Origin: Aeromicrobium marinum DSM 15272
GTDB lineage: Bacteria > Actinomycetota > Actinomycetes > Propionibacteriales > Nocardioidaceae
Assembly: GCF_000160775.2 (NCBI RefSeq)
Contig: NZ_CM001024.1
Span: 1,926,609-1,990,608, forward strand
DNA: 64,000 bases
Direction: 5' to 3'
In this document: in pieces, positions 35,165 through 44,181 of the stretch
Position numbering within the stretch: the stretch's first letter is position 1
How the letters are laid out: every line of letters starts with the position of its first letter
The notes under the pieces: model-generated
What the model saw: only the letters and a program-made list of their open reading frames with translations
What the model was told of the DNA's origin: nothing
Database searches by the model: none
Translations under genes and position numbers: made by a program

Positions 35165-36358
35165 GTGACCAGCACCGCCGACCCGGCGTCGACCGACGAC
35201 AGCCGTGCCGTGCCCGTCACGGCCGGCATCGTCTGCGCGCTGGTCGGCTTCACCAGCTCGTTCGCGATCGTGCTGGCCGGGCTGCAGTCGGTCGGCGCCG
35301 ACCGCGACCAGTCCGCGTCGGGACTGCTCGTGGTGTCCCTGCTGTCGGGCGCCGGCATCCTGTGGCTGGCCCTGCGCCACCGCGTGCCGATCACGCTGGC
35401 CTGGTCGACGCCGGGAGCCGCACTGCTGATCACGACCGGCGAGGTCGACGGCGGCTGGCCCGCCGCCGTCGGGGCGTTCGCGGTGACCGGTCTGCTCATC
35501 GCGGCGTCCGGCGTGTGGACCCAGCTGGCGGACCTCGTGCGGCGCATCCCCCCGGTCGTCGCGCAGGCGATGCTGGCCGGGATCCTGCTCCCGCTCTGCA
35601 CCGCCCCGGTCCCGGCCCTGCGGGAGGAGCCGTGGGCCGTGGCCCCGGTCCTGCTCACCTGGCTCGCCCTCGTCCGGTTCACCCCGCGCTGGGCGGTCCC
35701 TGCGGCCTTCGTCGCCGCCGCCGTGGTGATCGCGGTGGACCTCGTGTCGAGCGGCGCCACCGTGCCGGTCGGCGATCTCGCCCCGCAGCTCACCTGGACC
35801 ACCCCGGCATGGACGACCCAGGCCCTCGTGGGTCTGGCGATCCCGTTGTTCGTGGTCACGATGGCCTCGCAGAACATCGCCGGGGTGGCGGTCATGCAGT
35901 CGTTCGGCTACCGCGTCCCGTGGCGCGAGACGATGGCCGTCACCGGACTGGGCACGGTCCTGGGCGCCGGGTCCGGCGGCCACGCGGTGAACCTGTCGGC
36001 GATCAGCGCCGCGCTCGCCGCGGGTCCTGACGCCGGCCCGGACCCGTCCCGCCGCTGGATCGCAGCGGTGTCCGACGGCGTGACCTTCCTGGTGCTCGGG
36101 CTGGCGTCGGCGGCCCTGGCGACGCTCGTCGCGCTCGCTCCGGCCGGAGTGGTCCAGGCGGTGGCGGCGGTCGCCCTGCTCGGTGCCTTCGTCGGAGCAC
36201 TCGGCGCGGCCCTGGCAGACCCGCAGACGCGCACGGTCGCCGCCACGACCTTCGTGGTGGCCGGCTCCGGCATCGCGTTCGCCGGGGTCGGGTCGGCGTT
36301 CTGGGCGCTGGTCGTGGGCATCGCGGTCCACCTGGTGCTACGGCCGCGGAGCCGGTGA
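35165..36358 (+). CDS. benE: Benzoate/H+ symporter family permease BenE-like
   Basis: A 397-residue permease with about 12 helices. Family features are GFTSSFAIVLAGLQSVGA near the N-terminus, WSTPGAALLIT, and VTMASQNIAGVAVMQSFGYRVPW followed by GTVLGAGSGGHAVNLSAISAA. No benzoate catabolism genes are nearby, so the true substrate may be another carboxylate. The predicted mRNA is leaderless. Confidence 0.85.
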   Translation: MTSTADPASTDDSRAVPVTAGIVCALVGFTSSFAIVLAGLQSVGADRDQSASGLLVVSLLSGAGILWLALRHRVPITLAWSTPGAALLITTGEVDGGWPAAVGAFAVTGLLIAASGVWTQLADLVRRIPPVVAQAMLAGILLPLCTAPVPALREEPWAVAPVLLTWLALVRFTPRWAVPAAFVAAAVVIAVDLVSSGATVPVGDLAPQLTWTTPAWTTQALVGLAIPLFVVTMASQNIAGVAVMQSFGYRVPWRETMAVTGLGTVLGAGSGGHAVNLSAISAALAAGPDAGPDPSRRWIAAVSDGVTFLVLGLASAALATLVALAPAGVVQAVAAVALLGAFVGALGAALADPQTRTVAATTFVVAGSGIAFAGVGSAFWALVVGIAVHLVLRPRSR

Positions 36359-36370
36359 GGACGGCCGCCG

Positions 36371-38362
36371 CTACCAGTGCACGCCGCGCAGCACCGACGC
36401 CAGGGTGCGTTGCCGCCGCGAGGCGGACCGGCCCGCGTCGGCGCCACGCGCGGCGGCCGAGTCGGGAAACAGGTGGTAGGCGCGGTTCAGCACCTGGAAG
36501 GCGATGCGCGGGGCCAACGCGTGTCCCAGCTCGCCGGCGGTCCCGCCCAGGGTGTTGATCTCGTGCGGCTGGTCCCGGATCGCGCGCAGGACCAGGTCCG
36601 CCGCCTGCGCCGAGCTGATCGCCGGGAACGCGTCGTACAGGCGGGTGGGGGCGATCATCGGGGTGCGCACCAGCGGCATGTGGATGGTGGTGAACGTGAC
36701 GCCACGGTGGACCAGCTCGGAGCTGACGACACGCGTCCAGCCGTCGAGCGCGGCCTTCGAGGCGATGTAGGCGCTGAAGCGCGGCGGGTTGGTCTGCACG
36801 CCGATCGACGAGATGTTGACGACGTGCCCGCGCTTGCGGTGGGCCATCCCCGGCGCCAGACCCATGACCAGCCGGATCGCCCCGAAGTAGTTCAGCTGCA
36901 TCGTGCGCTCGAAGTCGTGGAACCGGTCGTAGGACAGACGCAGCGACCGACGGATGGATCGACCGGCGTTGTTGACCAGCACGTCGACACCGTCCAGATC
37001 GCGCTCCACCTCCTTGACCATCTCGTCGACCGCCTCGAGGTCGGTGAGGTCGCACGGGTAGGCGACCGCGGTGCCGCCGTCGGACCTGATCTCGTCGACC
37101 ATGTGCTCCAGGTCCTCGGCGCTGCGGGCCACGAGCACCACGGTGGCGCCGAGGGTGGCCAGCCGGAACGCCGTGGCCCGCCCGATGCCGGAGGTGGCGC
37201 CGGTGATCATGATGGTGCGCCCCTGTACGGCCCGCCGGGTCGCCCGGTCGGCGCCGATGGCCGGGTCGAGCCGCTGCTCCCAGTGGTCCCAGAGCGCCCC
37301 CGCGTAGGTCGACAGGGGCGGCGGCGCGATGCCCGAGCCCTCCAGCGCGGCCAGGGTCGCCGTGGCGTCGAAGACCGGTGCCAGGTGCAGGTGGGGCAGC
37401 ACCTCGGGCGGGATCCCGAGCCGTCGCAGCAGCGGCCGGCTGAGCGTCGCTCCGAGGTCGGTGCCGACGGTGCGGGCGGCCAGCGGCCCGACGAGCTTCT
37501 CGGCGAGTGCGTCGGTGACCCGGTTGTCCAGCGATGCGGCCACGTGGGGCGCGCCGGCCGCCTGGGCGATGGTGTCGATCAGCTCGAGGTTGGAGTGCGG
37601 CTCCGGGTTGACCAGGTGGAAGGCCCGGCCGTCGAGGCCCGGCCGGTGCGCGAGCTCGTCCATCGCCCGTGCCACGTAGTCGACGGGCACCACGTTGGTC
37701 CGTCCGAGGCCGGGAGCGGCGAGCGGCCACCAGGTCGGCAGGGCCGACCGCAGCGCCTTGACCAGCGGGAAGAAGTAGTACGGCCCGTCGACCTTGTCGA
37801 TCTCGCCGGTCCGCGAGTCGCCGACCACCACGGCCGGTCGGTAGACCCGCCACGGGACGGCGGTGGAGGCGCGGACCAACGCCTCCGAGCCGTGCTTGGT
37901 CCGGTGGTAGTCCGACGGGAAGCCCTGCCCCTCGTCGAACATCTCCTCGGTGAAGACACCGGAGAAGTCGCCGGCGACGGCGATCGATGACACGTGGTGG
38001 AAGGTCCCCGCCCCGACGGCCTCCGCGAGCTCGAGCGCGTGCCGGGTGCCGTCGAGGTTCAGCAGGTCGTTCTCGGCGGCGCCGGCCGTCATGTCGTAGG
38101 ACGCCGCCAGGTGGAAGACGTGGTCGATGCTCCCGGCGTGCTCGGCGATCCACCCCGGGTCGACGCCCAGCCCCGGCCGGGTCAGCTCGCCGCTGACCGG
38201 GACGACACGCGGCGACCGCCCCCACCCGTGGGCGTGACGCTCCAGCCGCGCCACCGAGCCGGGGCGCACGAGGACGTGGATGTCGCCCTCACGCCGTGAC
38301 ACGAGCTCGGCGACGAGTCGGCGTCCGATGAATCCGGTGGCGCCGGTGACGAAGTAGGCCAT
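36371..38362 (-). CDS. Two-domain fatty acyl-CoA reductase (alcohol-forming type)
   Basis: A 663-residue protein made of two reductase modules. Residues 1-360: extended SDR with VTGATGFIGRR (5-15) and a Tyr152/Lys156 pair (YHRTKH), like the acyl-CoA or acyl-thioester reductase half. Residues 380-600: classical SDR with ITGATSGIGRA, NNAG (464-467) and Tyr532/Lys536 (YIASK). The order and the opening sequence resemble the marine Maqu_2507 reductase and mycobacterial AcrA1, which reduce acyl-CoA to fatty alcohol. ATG at 38362 was chosen; 28 earlier in-frame residues lack family similarity. A minus-strand TAGGGT lies about 28 bases before the ATG. Confidence 0.85.
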   Translation of the reverse strand: MAYFVTGATGFIGRRLVAELVSRREGDIHVLVRPGSVARLERHAHGWGRSPRVVPVSGELTRPGLGVDPGWIAEHAGSIDHVFHLAASYDMTAGAAENDLLNLDGTRHALELAEAVGAGTFHHVSSIAVAGDFSGVFTEEMFDEGQGFPSDYHRTKHGSEALVRASTAVPWRVYRPAVVVGDSRTGEIDKVDGPYYFFPLVKALRSALPTWWPLAAPGLGRTNVVPVDYVARAMDELAHRPGLDGRAFHLVNPEPHSNLELIDTIAQAAGAPHVAASLDNRVTDALAEKLVGPLAARTVGTDLGATLSRPLLRRLGIPPEVLPHLHLAPVFDATATLAALEGSGIAPPPLSTYAGALWDHWEQRLDPAIGADRATRRAVQGRTIMITGATSGIGRATAFRLATLGATVVLVARSAEDLEHMVDEIRSDGGTAVAYPCDLTDLEAVDEMVKEVERDLDGVDVLVNNAGRSIRRSLRLSYDRFHDFERTMQLNYFGAIRLVMGLAPGMAHRKRGHVVNISSIGVQTNPPRFSAYIASKAALDGWTRVVSSELVHRGVTFTTIHMPLVRTPMIAPTRLYDAFPAISSAQAADLVLRAIRDQPHEINTLGGTAGELGHALAPRIAFQVLNRAYHLFPDSAAARGADAGRSASRRQRTLASVLRGVHW

Positions 38363-38464
38363 GAGGCGGTTCCCTTGGTCGAGAGGTGCCACCCTACCCG
38401 CGACGGATCGTCGAGGTACAGGCCATGGGACATTCGCCGATGTCACGTCTCGGGCGGACCCGCG

Positions 38465-38803
38465 TCAGTCCGTCCCCGGATGCTCCCCGAGCTCACCGGC
38501 GTCGGTGCCGGCGCCGAAGCGGTGGCCCGACAGCACGGCGGCGCGAGCGATCGCGATGCCGCCGACGGCCGACGTGGCCAGCTGCAGGCCGATGGCGATG
38601 ACCACCTTCACCGCCGTCGACGGCGACGGGTCGAGCAGCGCCGACCCGGCCACCACGAACGCGACGCCCAGCCCGGCGGCGGTGGCCACCGAGGACGCGC
38701 GGGTGTAGGCGTCGGGCAGCCGGACGACGCCGATGCCGGCGGCGACGAAGATCGTCGCGCCGAGCACGACCCAGACCTGCCCCAGGACCTCCCACCACGT
38801 CAT
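38465..38803 (-). CDS. mrpG: Mrp Na+/H+ antiporter subunit G
   Basis: A 112-residue membrane protein with three helices, last gene of the antiporter operon. IFVAAGIGVVRLPDAYTRASSVATAAGLGVAFVVAGS is the MnhG/PhaG hallmark (RLPDxYxRxHxxT). The ATG overlaps the mrpF stop as ATGA. Confidence 0.93.
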   Translation of the reverse strand: MTWWEVLGQVWVVLGATIFVAAGIGVVRLPDAYTRASSVATAAGLGVAFVVAGSALLDPSPSTAVKVVIAIGLQLATSAVGGIAIARAAVLSGHRFGAGTDAGELGEHPGTD

Positions 38804-39057
38804 CGGTGCCCCCTGGTCAGCAGCCGGGCCAGGGACACGGCGGCGAGGAACGCGACGAGCGTCGCCACGAGCACGAGGTCGAAGGTGCCGGCGCTCGCGG
38901 TCCGGGTGCCGATGAGCGCGATCAGCGCGACGACGGCGAAGGTCAGCAGGTCCGTGCCCACGGCACGGTCGGCCGGAGTGGGCCCGACCGCAATGCGCCA
39001 CACGGCCAGGGCGACCGCGATGCCGCACCCGGCGATGGCGACGTCCAGGGCGATCAT
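38800..39057 (-). CDS. mrpF: Mrp Na+/H+ antiporter subunit F
   Basis: An 85-residue protein with three helices. RIAVGPTPADRAVGTDLLTFAVVALIAL matches MnhF (GPxxxDRxxAxD). It overlaps the neighbours on both sides by 4 bp (ATGA). Confidence 0.93.
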   Translation of the reverse strand: MIALDVAIAGCGIAVALAVWRIAVGPTPADRAVGTDLLTFAVVALIALIGTRTASAGTFDLVLVATLVAFLAAVSLARLLTRGHR

Positions 39058-39413
39058 CCGGTGCCTCCGATCGTGGTGCCGCGCAGCATCCTGCGCTCCA
39101 TCTCCTGCAGGTCGGCCAGGGCCGCCTCGGTGCTCCCGTGGTACAACGAGTGCACCAGCAGGGTCCGCGCGCCGCCGTCGTCCTCGGTGACCCCGAGCGT
39201 GAGCGTGCCCGGCGTGAGGGTGATCAGGATCCCGATCAGCGCGACCTGGTGGTCGTCGGTCGAGGTGAGGCGCAGGCGCACCACCCGGGGGGTGGACGTG
39301 TGGCCGGTGGTGAGGATGTCGACGATGATCGCCCACGACGACGTCACGATCTGACCGACGAACCAGGTCCAGAACGCCACCGCCCGGGCGGGGAAGGTCA
39401 GCAGCGTGCTCAT
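39054..39413 (-). CDS. mrpE: Mrp Na+/H+ antiporter subunit E
   Basis: A 119-residue MnhE-type subunit. Helices near the N-terminus precede LIGILITLTPGTLTLGVTEDDG, the conserved TPGT segment of the family, then a hydrophilic C-terminus (LQEMERRML). 4-bp overlaps on both sides. The start was set at the ATGA junction; longer in-frame extension runs into mrpD and is spurious. Confidence 0.93.
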   Translation of the reverse strand: MSTLLTFPARAVAFWTWFVGQIVTSSWAIIVDILTTGHTSTPRVVRLRLTSTDDHQVALIGILITLTPGTLTLGVTEDDGGARTLLVHSLYHGSTEAALADLQEMERRMLRGTTIGGTG

Positions 39414-40903
39414 CGGACCACCGCCGTCACGTAGGGCGTGGTGTCGAGCAGGCCGGCCGCGGCCGTCGAGGTCAGGTCGAGCAGCACCTCGGCCCCCAGG
39501 CCGAGCCCGAGCGTCACGACGGCGAGGACGACCGAGGGGACGACGAGGCTGGTGCGGACCGGGGTGCGCGAGGCGGGGTGCGACGCCTCCGCGGCCTCGT
39601 CGGGCCTCGGACCGGCGAACACCGCGTTCCAGATCCGCAGCAGGGACAACAGGCTGAGGAGGCTGGCACCGATGACGATCGCGACGACCACGAACCGGTC
39701 GGCGTCGACCGCGGCGAGCACGAGGCTGAGCTTGGCGACGAAACCGGAGAACGGCGGAAGCCCGGCCAGCGAGAGCGCAGCCATTCCGAACGCGGCCGCG
39801 AGCAGCGGCTGGCGCCGCACCAGGCCACGGAGGTCGTCGAGCCGGCCCGTGCCGTGGTGCGTCTCGACCGCGCCGGCCGACAGCAGCAGGGACGCCTTGG
39901 CGATCATGTGGTGCACCAGGTAGAACAGGCCGGCGGCGAGCCCGGCCGGGGTGAACAGGGCGACCCCGACGAGCACGTAGCCGATCCCGCTGATCATGTT
40001 GAAGCTGAGGATCGACCGCATCGTGTCCTCGCCGACCGCGCCGAGGACACCGACGAGCATCGTGGCGCTGAACATCACGATCCCGATCCACAGGTACCGG
40101 TCGTCACCGTCGAACACGACGGCGTAGATGCGGTAGATCGCGTAGATGGCGACCTTGGTGTGCAGACCCGAGAACAGCGCGGTGACGGCCGGGGAGGTCG
40201 ACGGGTAGGTGCGCGCGAGCCAGCCGTGGCTCGGGGCGACGGCCGCCTTCATCGCGAACGCGAACAGGCACACGGCCGTGGCGGCCGCGACGAGGGACGA
40301 CTCGGCGGCCGCGCCGGCGAGCTCGGCGAGGTTGACCGTGCCGGCCGTCCCGTAGACCAGCGCGATGCCCGCCAGCAGGACGGTGGAGACGAACAGGTTG
40401 AACGTCACGTACAGGCGCGACCCGGTGACGGCCTCGGCCGTGCCCTCGCGACGCCGGGAGAGGATCAGCAGGCCGTACGACGGCAGCAGCATGACCTCGA
40501 CGAAGACGAACAGGTTGAACAGGTCGGCGGTGAGCAGCGCACCGTTGACGCCGGCGGTCAACGCCATCACCAGCGGGGCGAAGAGCGGCAGGCGTCCGGT
40601 TCCCGCGGCGACGGCGAACCACGCGCACACCCCGGTCAGCAGGGCCGTGACCGTGATCATCAGGGCCGACAGCGCGTCACCGACGAACGGGATCGCGATG
40701 CCTGCCGGCCACGCCCCGACGCTGTGCGCCAGCACCGTGCCGTCGGCCGTGGCCGTCAGGAGCACGGCGCCGCCGACGAGGTTGGCGAGCAGGACCACCC
40801 CGAGGAGTGCGAGCGGCCACCGTGAACCGGGTCGCCCGAACGCGCTGAGACCGGCACCGGCGAGCGGCACCGCGACGAGCAGGGGCATGAGGGCGTCGTT
40901 CAT
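39410..40903 (-). CDS. mrpD: Mrp Na+/H+ antiporter subunit D
   Basis: A 497-residue proton-pumping-type membrane subunit related to NuoN/NuoM, about 14 helices. The ion path residues are in the family segments FVFVEVMLLPSYGLLIL (Glu), LFAFAMKAAVAPSHGWLA (Lys and His) and LVHHMIAKASLLLSAG (Lys). Overlaps mrpC and mrpE by 4 bp. Confidence 0.94.
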   Translation of the reverse strand: MNDALMPLLVAVPLAGAGLSAFGRPGSRWPLALLGVVLLANLVGGAVLLTATADGTVLAHSVGAWPAGIAIPFVGDALSALMITVTALLTGVCAWFAVAAGTGRLPLFAPLVMALTAGVNGALLTADLFNLFVFVEVMLLPSYGLLILSRRREGTAEAVTGSRLYVTFNLFVSTVLLAGIALVYGTAGTVNLAELAGAAAESSLVAAATAVCLFAFAMKAAVAPSHGWLARTYPSTSPAVTALFSGLHTKVAIYAIYRIYAVVFDGDDRYLWIGIVMFSATMLVGVLGAVGEDTMRSILSFNMISGIGYVLVGVALFTPAGLAAGLFYLVHHMIAKASLLLSAGAVETHHGTGRLDDLRGLVRRQPLLAAAFGMAALSLAGLPPFSGFVAKLSLVLAAVDADRFVVVAIVIGASLLSLLSLLRIWNAVFAGPRPDEAAEASHPASRTPVRTSLVVPSVVLAVVTLGLGLGAEVLLDLTSTAAAGLLDTTPYVTAVVR

Positions 40904-41238
40904 CGCTCCGCCCCCCGATCGTCGGTCGGTCCCGGCTCGACGTCGTGCTCGTCGTCCTCGCCGGTCACCGCGAGCACCAGCAGGTAGATCGTGATCGCGA
41001 ACGCGATGACGATGGCGGTGAGGACGAAGGCCTGCGGCAGCGCGTCGGCCGTGGTGGCCGGGTCGAGGTCGGTCCCGAGCGGCTCACCCCGACGGTCGGT
41101 TCCGCCCGAGCTGAAGATCAGCAGGTTGACGGCGTGGCTGAGCAGCACGAATCCCAGGATCACGCGCAGGAAGTCGCGCTGCAGGACCATGAACACGGCG
41201 CCGGCCACGAGCACACCGACGGACAGGGCGAGGATCAT
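40900..41238 (-). CDS. mrpC: Mrp Na+/H+ antiporter subunit C
   Basis: A 112-residue NuoK-like subunit with three helices. [24 protein letters not shown] is the MnhC hallmark, and DPLPQALVLTAIVI appears as [20 protein letters not shown]. 4-bp overlaps on both sides. Confidence 0.94.
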   Translation of the reverse strand: MILALSVGVLVAGAVFMVLQRDFLRVILGFVLLSHAVNLLIFSSGGTDRRGEPLGTDLDPATTADALPQAFVLTAIVIAFAITIYLLVLAVTGEDDEHDVEPGPTDDRGAER

Positions 41239-44018
41239 CGGCCGGCCCTCTCCGCCGCACGTCGGGCCGACCGGGCGCCCCGCACGCCCGACTCGACCGG
41301 CGCCTGGTGACGCGACGTGCCCAGCAGGTTGAGGGCGGCGAGGATGACCCCGAACACCGCCAGGTAGACGCCGATGTCGAACACCAGGGAGGTGCTGATC
41401 TCGGTGAGGCCGAGGTCGAGCTTGACCGGTCGCAGGTACGACCCCTCGAGGAGCCCCACGAGCCCGCTCCCGACCGCCACCACGATGCCGCTGCCGGCGA
41501 TCGCGAGGTACGGCTTGGCCAGCCGTTCGGTGTCGTCGGACGGCGCGGCCAGATAGGCCAGCCCGAGGGCGGAGACGCCGATCAGCGCGCCGATGAAGCC
41601 ACCGCCGGGGGCGTTGTGGCCCCGCAGGAGCGCGTAGACGGAGCCGACCAGCATGAGCGGGACGAGGTACCGGTCGAGCACGGAGAGGAACACCGCGTTG
41701 CGTCGCGGCTCCGAGAGCGCCGTCTCGGGAACGGACTCCTCGGGTCCCTCCACGGGCCGCCGCGCGGTCAGCAGAGCCGCCACCGCGACGGCCCCGATGC
41801 CCAGGACGACCAGCTCACCGAGGGTGTCGAGCGCACGGAAGTCGACGAGGATCGTGTTGACGACGTTGGTGCCACCGGTCTCGTTCTCGGCCTCGTCGAG
41901 GAAGTACCGGCCGGCCCGTGAGAGGTCTCGCTGGCCCGTGAACGCCAGGGTCGTCACCGTGGCGGTGATGCCGGCGGCGATCGCTGCGAGTGACGCCAGG
42001 ACGGTGCGGCGTCGCGGCACCCGCGCGAAGCCGGACGGCATCCGGCGCAGCACCAGCACCATGATCACCACGGTCAGGATCTCGACCAGCAGCTGGGTGA
42101 GCGCGACGTCGGCCGCCCCCAGCTCGAAGTACCAGAGGGCCACCGCGAAGCCGGCCACCCCGGCGGCGATCATGCCCGTCAGCCGCGTGCGGGCCCGCAC
42201 CACCGTCGCCACCCCCAGCAGCAGCACGGCGAGCAGCCCGAGGTCGAGCAGGCGCACCCCGGTCGTGTCGGGCAGGCCGGGCCAGAGGAACGCCACCCCC
42301 ACCCCGCCGGCGCCGATCAGGGTGATCGGGATCGCCAGGTGGAACGCGGGAGCGTCCGTGCGCGTCAGGTCGGCGACCCGCCGGCCGCCGGCGACGATGC
42401 CGCTCTGCACCGCCTCCACCGCGCCCACGCCCGTGCCGGGGAACAGCGACCGGTCGAGCAGGCGGTCGACCGCGTCGCGGCGCAGCACCAGCACGGCTCC
42501 TCCGGCGATCACGGTCGCCGACAGCAGCAGCGGGGCGTTGACGCCGTGCCACAGGCTCAGCTCACTGACCTCGGACAGCCGGCTGCCCGAGGCGACGGCG
42601 GCGGCGGGTGCCACCAGGTCGTCCAGCAGCCAGACCAGCAGACCGGCCACCAGGCCTCCGAGCGCACCGACCCCGATGCCCAGCGACATGGGGGCCGTCT
42701 CCCGCCAGGGTCGGACCTCCACGGCCGGGCCGGGCAGGGTCGTGACGAGCAGACGGGCGCTGTAGGCGAAGGTCAGCAGGGCCCCGCCGGCCGCGACGCC
42801 GGCGACGAGCCACCCGACCCCGGGCCCCGCGGGCGCCTGCAGCATGTAGTCGAGGATCAGCTCCTTGCTGACGAAGCCCAGGGTGATCGGCACGCCGGCC
42901 ATGCTCACGGCGGCCAGGGTGATCATCGCCGCGTCCCACGGCATCGTGCGCGCCATGCCGCTCAGCTCACGGATGTCCCGGGTGCCGACCCTCCGTTCGA
43001 GCAGGCCCACGTGCATGAACGCCGCCGACTTGAACAGGGCGTGGGCGACGACGTGCACGCTCGCCGCCAGCATCGCGCCGGTGCTGCCCACCCCGATGAC
43101 CGCCACGACCAGGCCCAGCTGGCTGACCGTCGAGTAGGCGAGCAGCTCCTTGAGGTCGGTGCGCTGCAGGGCGAACGCCGCTCCCATCACGGAGGTCAGC
43201 AGTCCGACGGTGATCAGCAGCGGTGACCACAGGGGCGAGCTGGAGGCGGCGTCGGCGAACAGCATCAGCAGGAAGATGCCGGCCTTCACCATCGCGGCCG
43301 CGTGCAGGTAGGCGCTGACCGGGGCCGGCGCGACCATCGCGTCGGGGAGCCACGCGTGGAACGGGAACTGTGCCGACTTGGTCATCGCGGCCAGTGCCAC
43401 CAGCACGGCCACCGCGCCGGCGAAGGTCGGGTCCTGGCCCCACACCGGGCTGGCGAGCGCCGCGGTGAGCTCGGTGGTGCCGGTGCGGACCACGACCAGG
43501 CCCACCGCGCCGAGCAGGCAGAGGCCACCGGCCGCCGTGACCAGCAGGGTGCGGGTCGCCGGCGGGCCGGCGCGGGGGCCGGAGGTCAGGATCAGCAGGT
43601 ACGAGCACAGGGTGGTCAGCTCCCACGCCACGAACAGCACGACGAGGTCGTCCGCCAGGACCAGCAGCAGCATGGCGGCCGCGAACGCGGTCATCAGGGT
43701 GTAGAAGGTGGCCGGACGAGTCTCGGTGAGGTAGGCCGTGGAGTACACCAGCACCGCGGCCCCGATCACGAGCACCACGAGGGCGAACAGGAACGACAGG
43801 CCGTCCAGCCGCAGCCTCAGCGCGACGTCGATGCTCGGGATCCAGGCCGCGCTGTCGGTGACCCTGCCTCCGCCCGGGTACTGCTGCACCAGCGCACCCG
43901 CCGCGACCAGCAGACCGCCGGCCAGGGGCCAGCCCGCGGCCCGGCCCAGCAGTCGGACGGCGACGGGCGCGACCGCGACCAGGGCCGCGACCAGCGCGAG
44001 CACGGCGATCAGGGACAC
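41235..44018 (-). CDS. mrpA: Mrp Na+/H+ antiporter subunit A fused to B
   Basis: A 927-residue protein, first of the operon. The first 600 or so residues are NuoL-like ([15 protein letters not shown] with Glu; [20 protein letters not shown] with Lys and His; [20 protein letters not shown]). The C-terminal 200 or so are MrpB-like ([25 protein letters not shown]), so A and B form one polypeptide, as in several actinobacteria. With C to G, this is a complete antiporter for Na+ export and pH homeostasis in the membrane. GTG follows AGGTGG. The 163-bp region upstream has a possible -10 TAGGAT (44144-44149, minus strand) and nothing else I recognise. Confidence 0.94.
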   Translation of the reverse strand: MSLIAVLALVAALVAVAPVAVRLLGRAAGWPLAGGLLVAAGALVQQYPGGGRVTDSAAWIPSIDVALRLRLDGLSFLFALVVLVIGAAVLVYSTAYLTETRPATFYTLMTAFAAAMLLLVLADDLVVLFVAWELTTLCSYLLILTSGPRAGPPATRTLLVTAAGGLCLLGAVGLVVVRTGTTELTAALASPVWGQDPTFAGAVAVLVALAAMTKSAQFPFHAWLPDAMVAPAPVSAYLHAAAMVKAGIFLLMLFADAASSSPLWSPLLITVGLLTSVMGAAFALQRTDLKELLAYSTVSQLGLVVAVIGVGSTGAMLAASVHVVAHALFKSAAFMHVGLLERRVGTRDIRELSGMARTMPWDAAMITLAAVSMAGVPITLGFVSKELILDYMLQAPAGPGVGWLVAGVAAGGALLTFAYSARLLVTTLPGPAVEVRPWRETAPMSLGIGVGALGGLVAGLLVWLLDDLVAPAAAVASGSRLSEVSELSLWHGVNAPLLLSATVIAGGAVLVLRRDAVDRLLDRSLFPGTGVGAVEAVQSGIVAGGRRVADLTRTDAPAFHLAIPITLIGAGGVGVAFLWPGLPDTTGVRLLDLGLLAVLLLGVATVVRARTRLTGMIAAGVAGFAVALWYFELGAADVALTQLLVEILTVVIMVLVLRRMPSGFARVPRRRTVLASLAAIAAGITATVTTLAFTGQRDLSRAGRYFLDEAENETGGTNVVNTILVDFRALDTLGELVVLGIGAVAVAALLTARRPVEGPEESVPETALSEPRRNAVFLSVLDRYLVPLMLVGSVYALLRGHNAPGGGFIGALIGVSALGLAYLAAPSDDTERLAKPYLAIAGSGIVVAVGSGLVGLLEGSYLRPVKLDLGLTEISTSLVFDIGVYLAVFGVILAALNLLGTSRHQAPVESGVRGARSARRAAERAGR

Positions 44019-44181
44019 GGAACCACCTGGCTGGAGGACGGGGCGTGGGCAGGGAGGACGTCAGCGGCGAGGGGCTCCACGAGGGTCCTTTCGGGATCGC
44101 TGACGACGTTGTCGACCAGACTTCCCGACGCACCGGACGTCATCCTACCGAGTCGGCCGCGACGGACGGGCCGCGCCCTGC

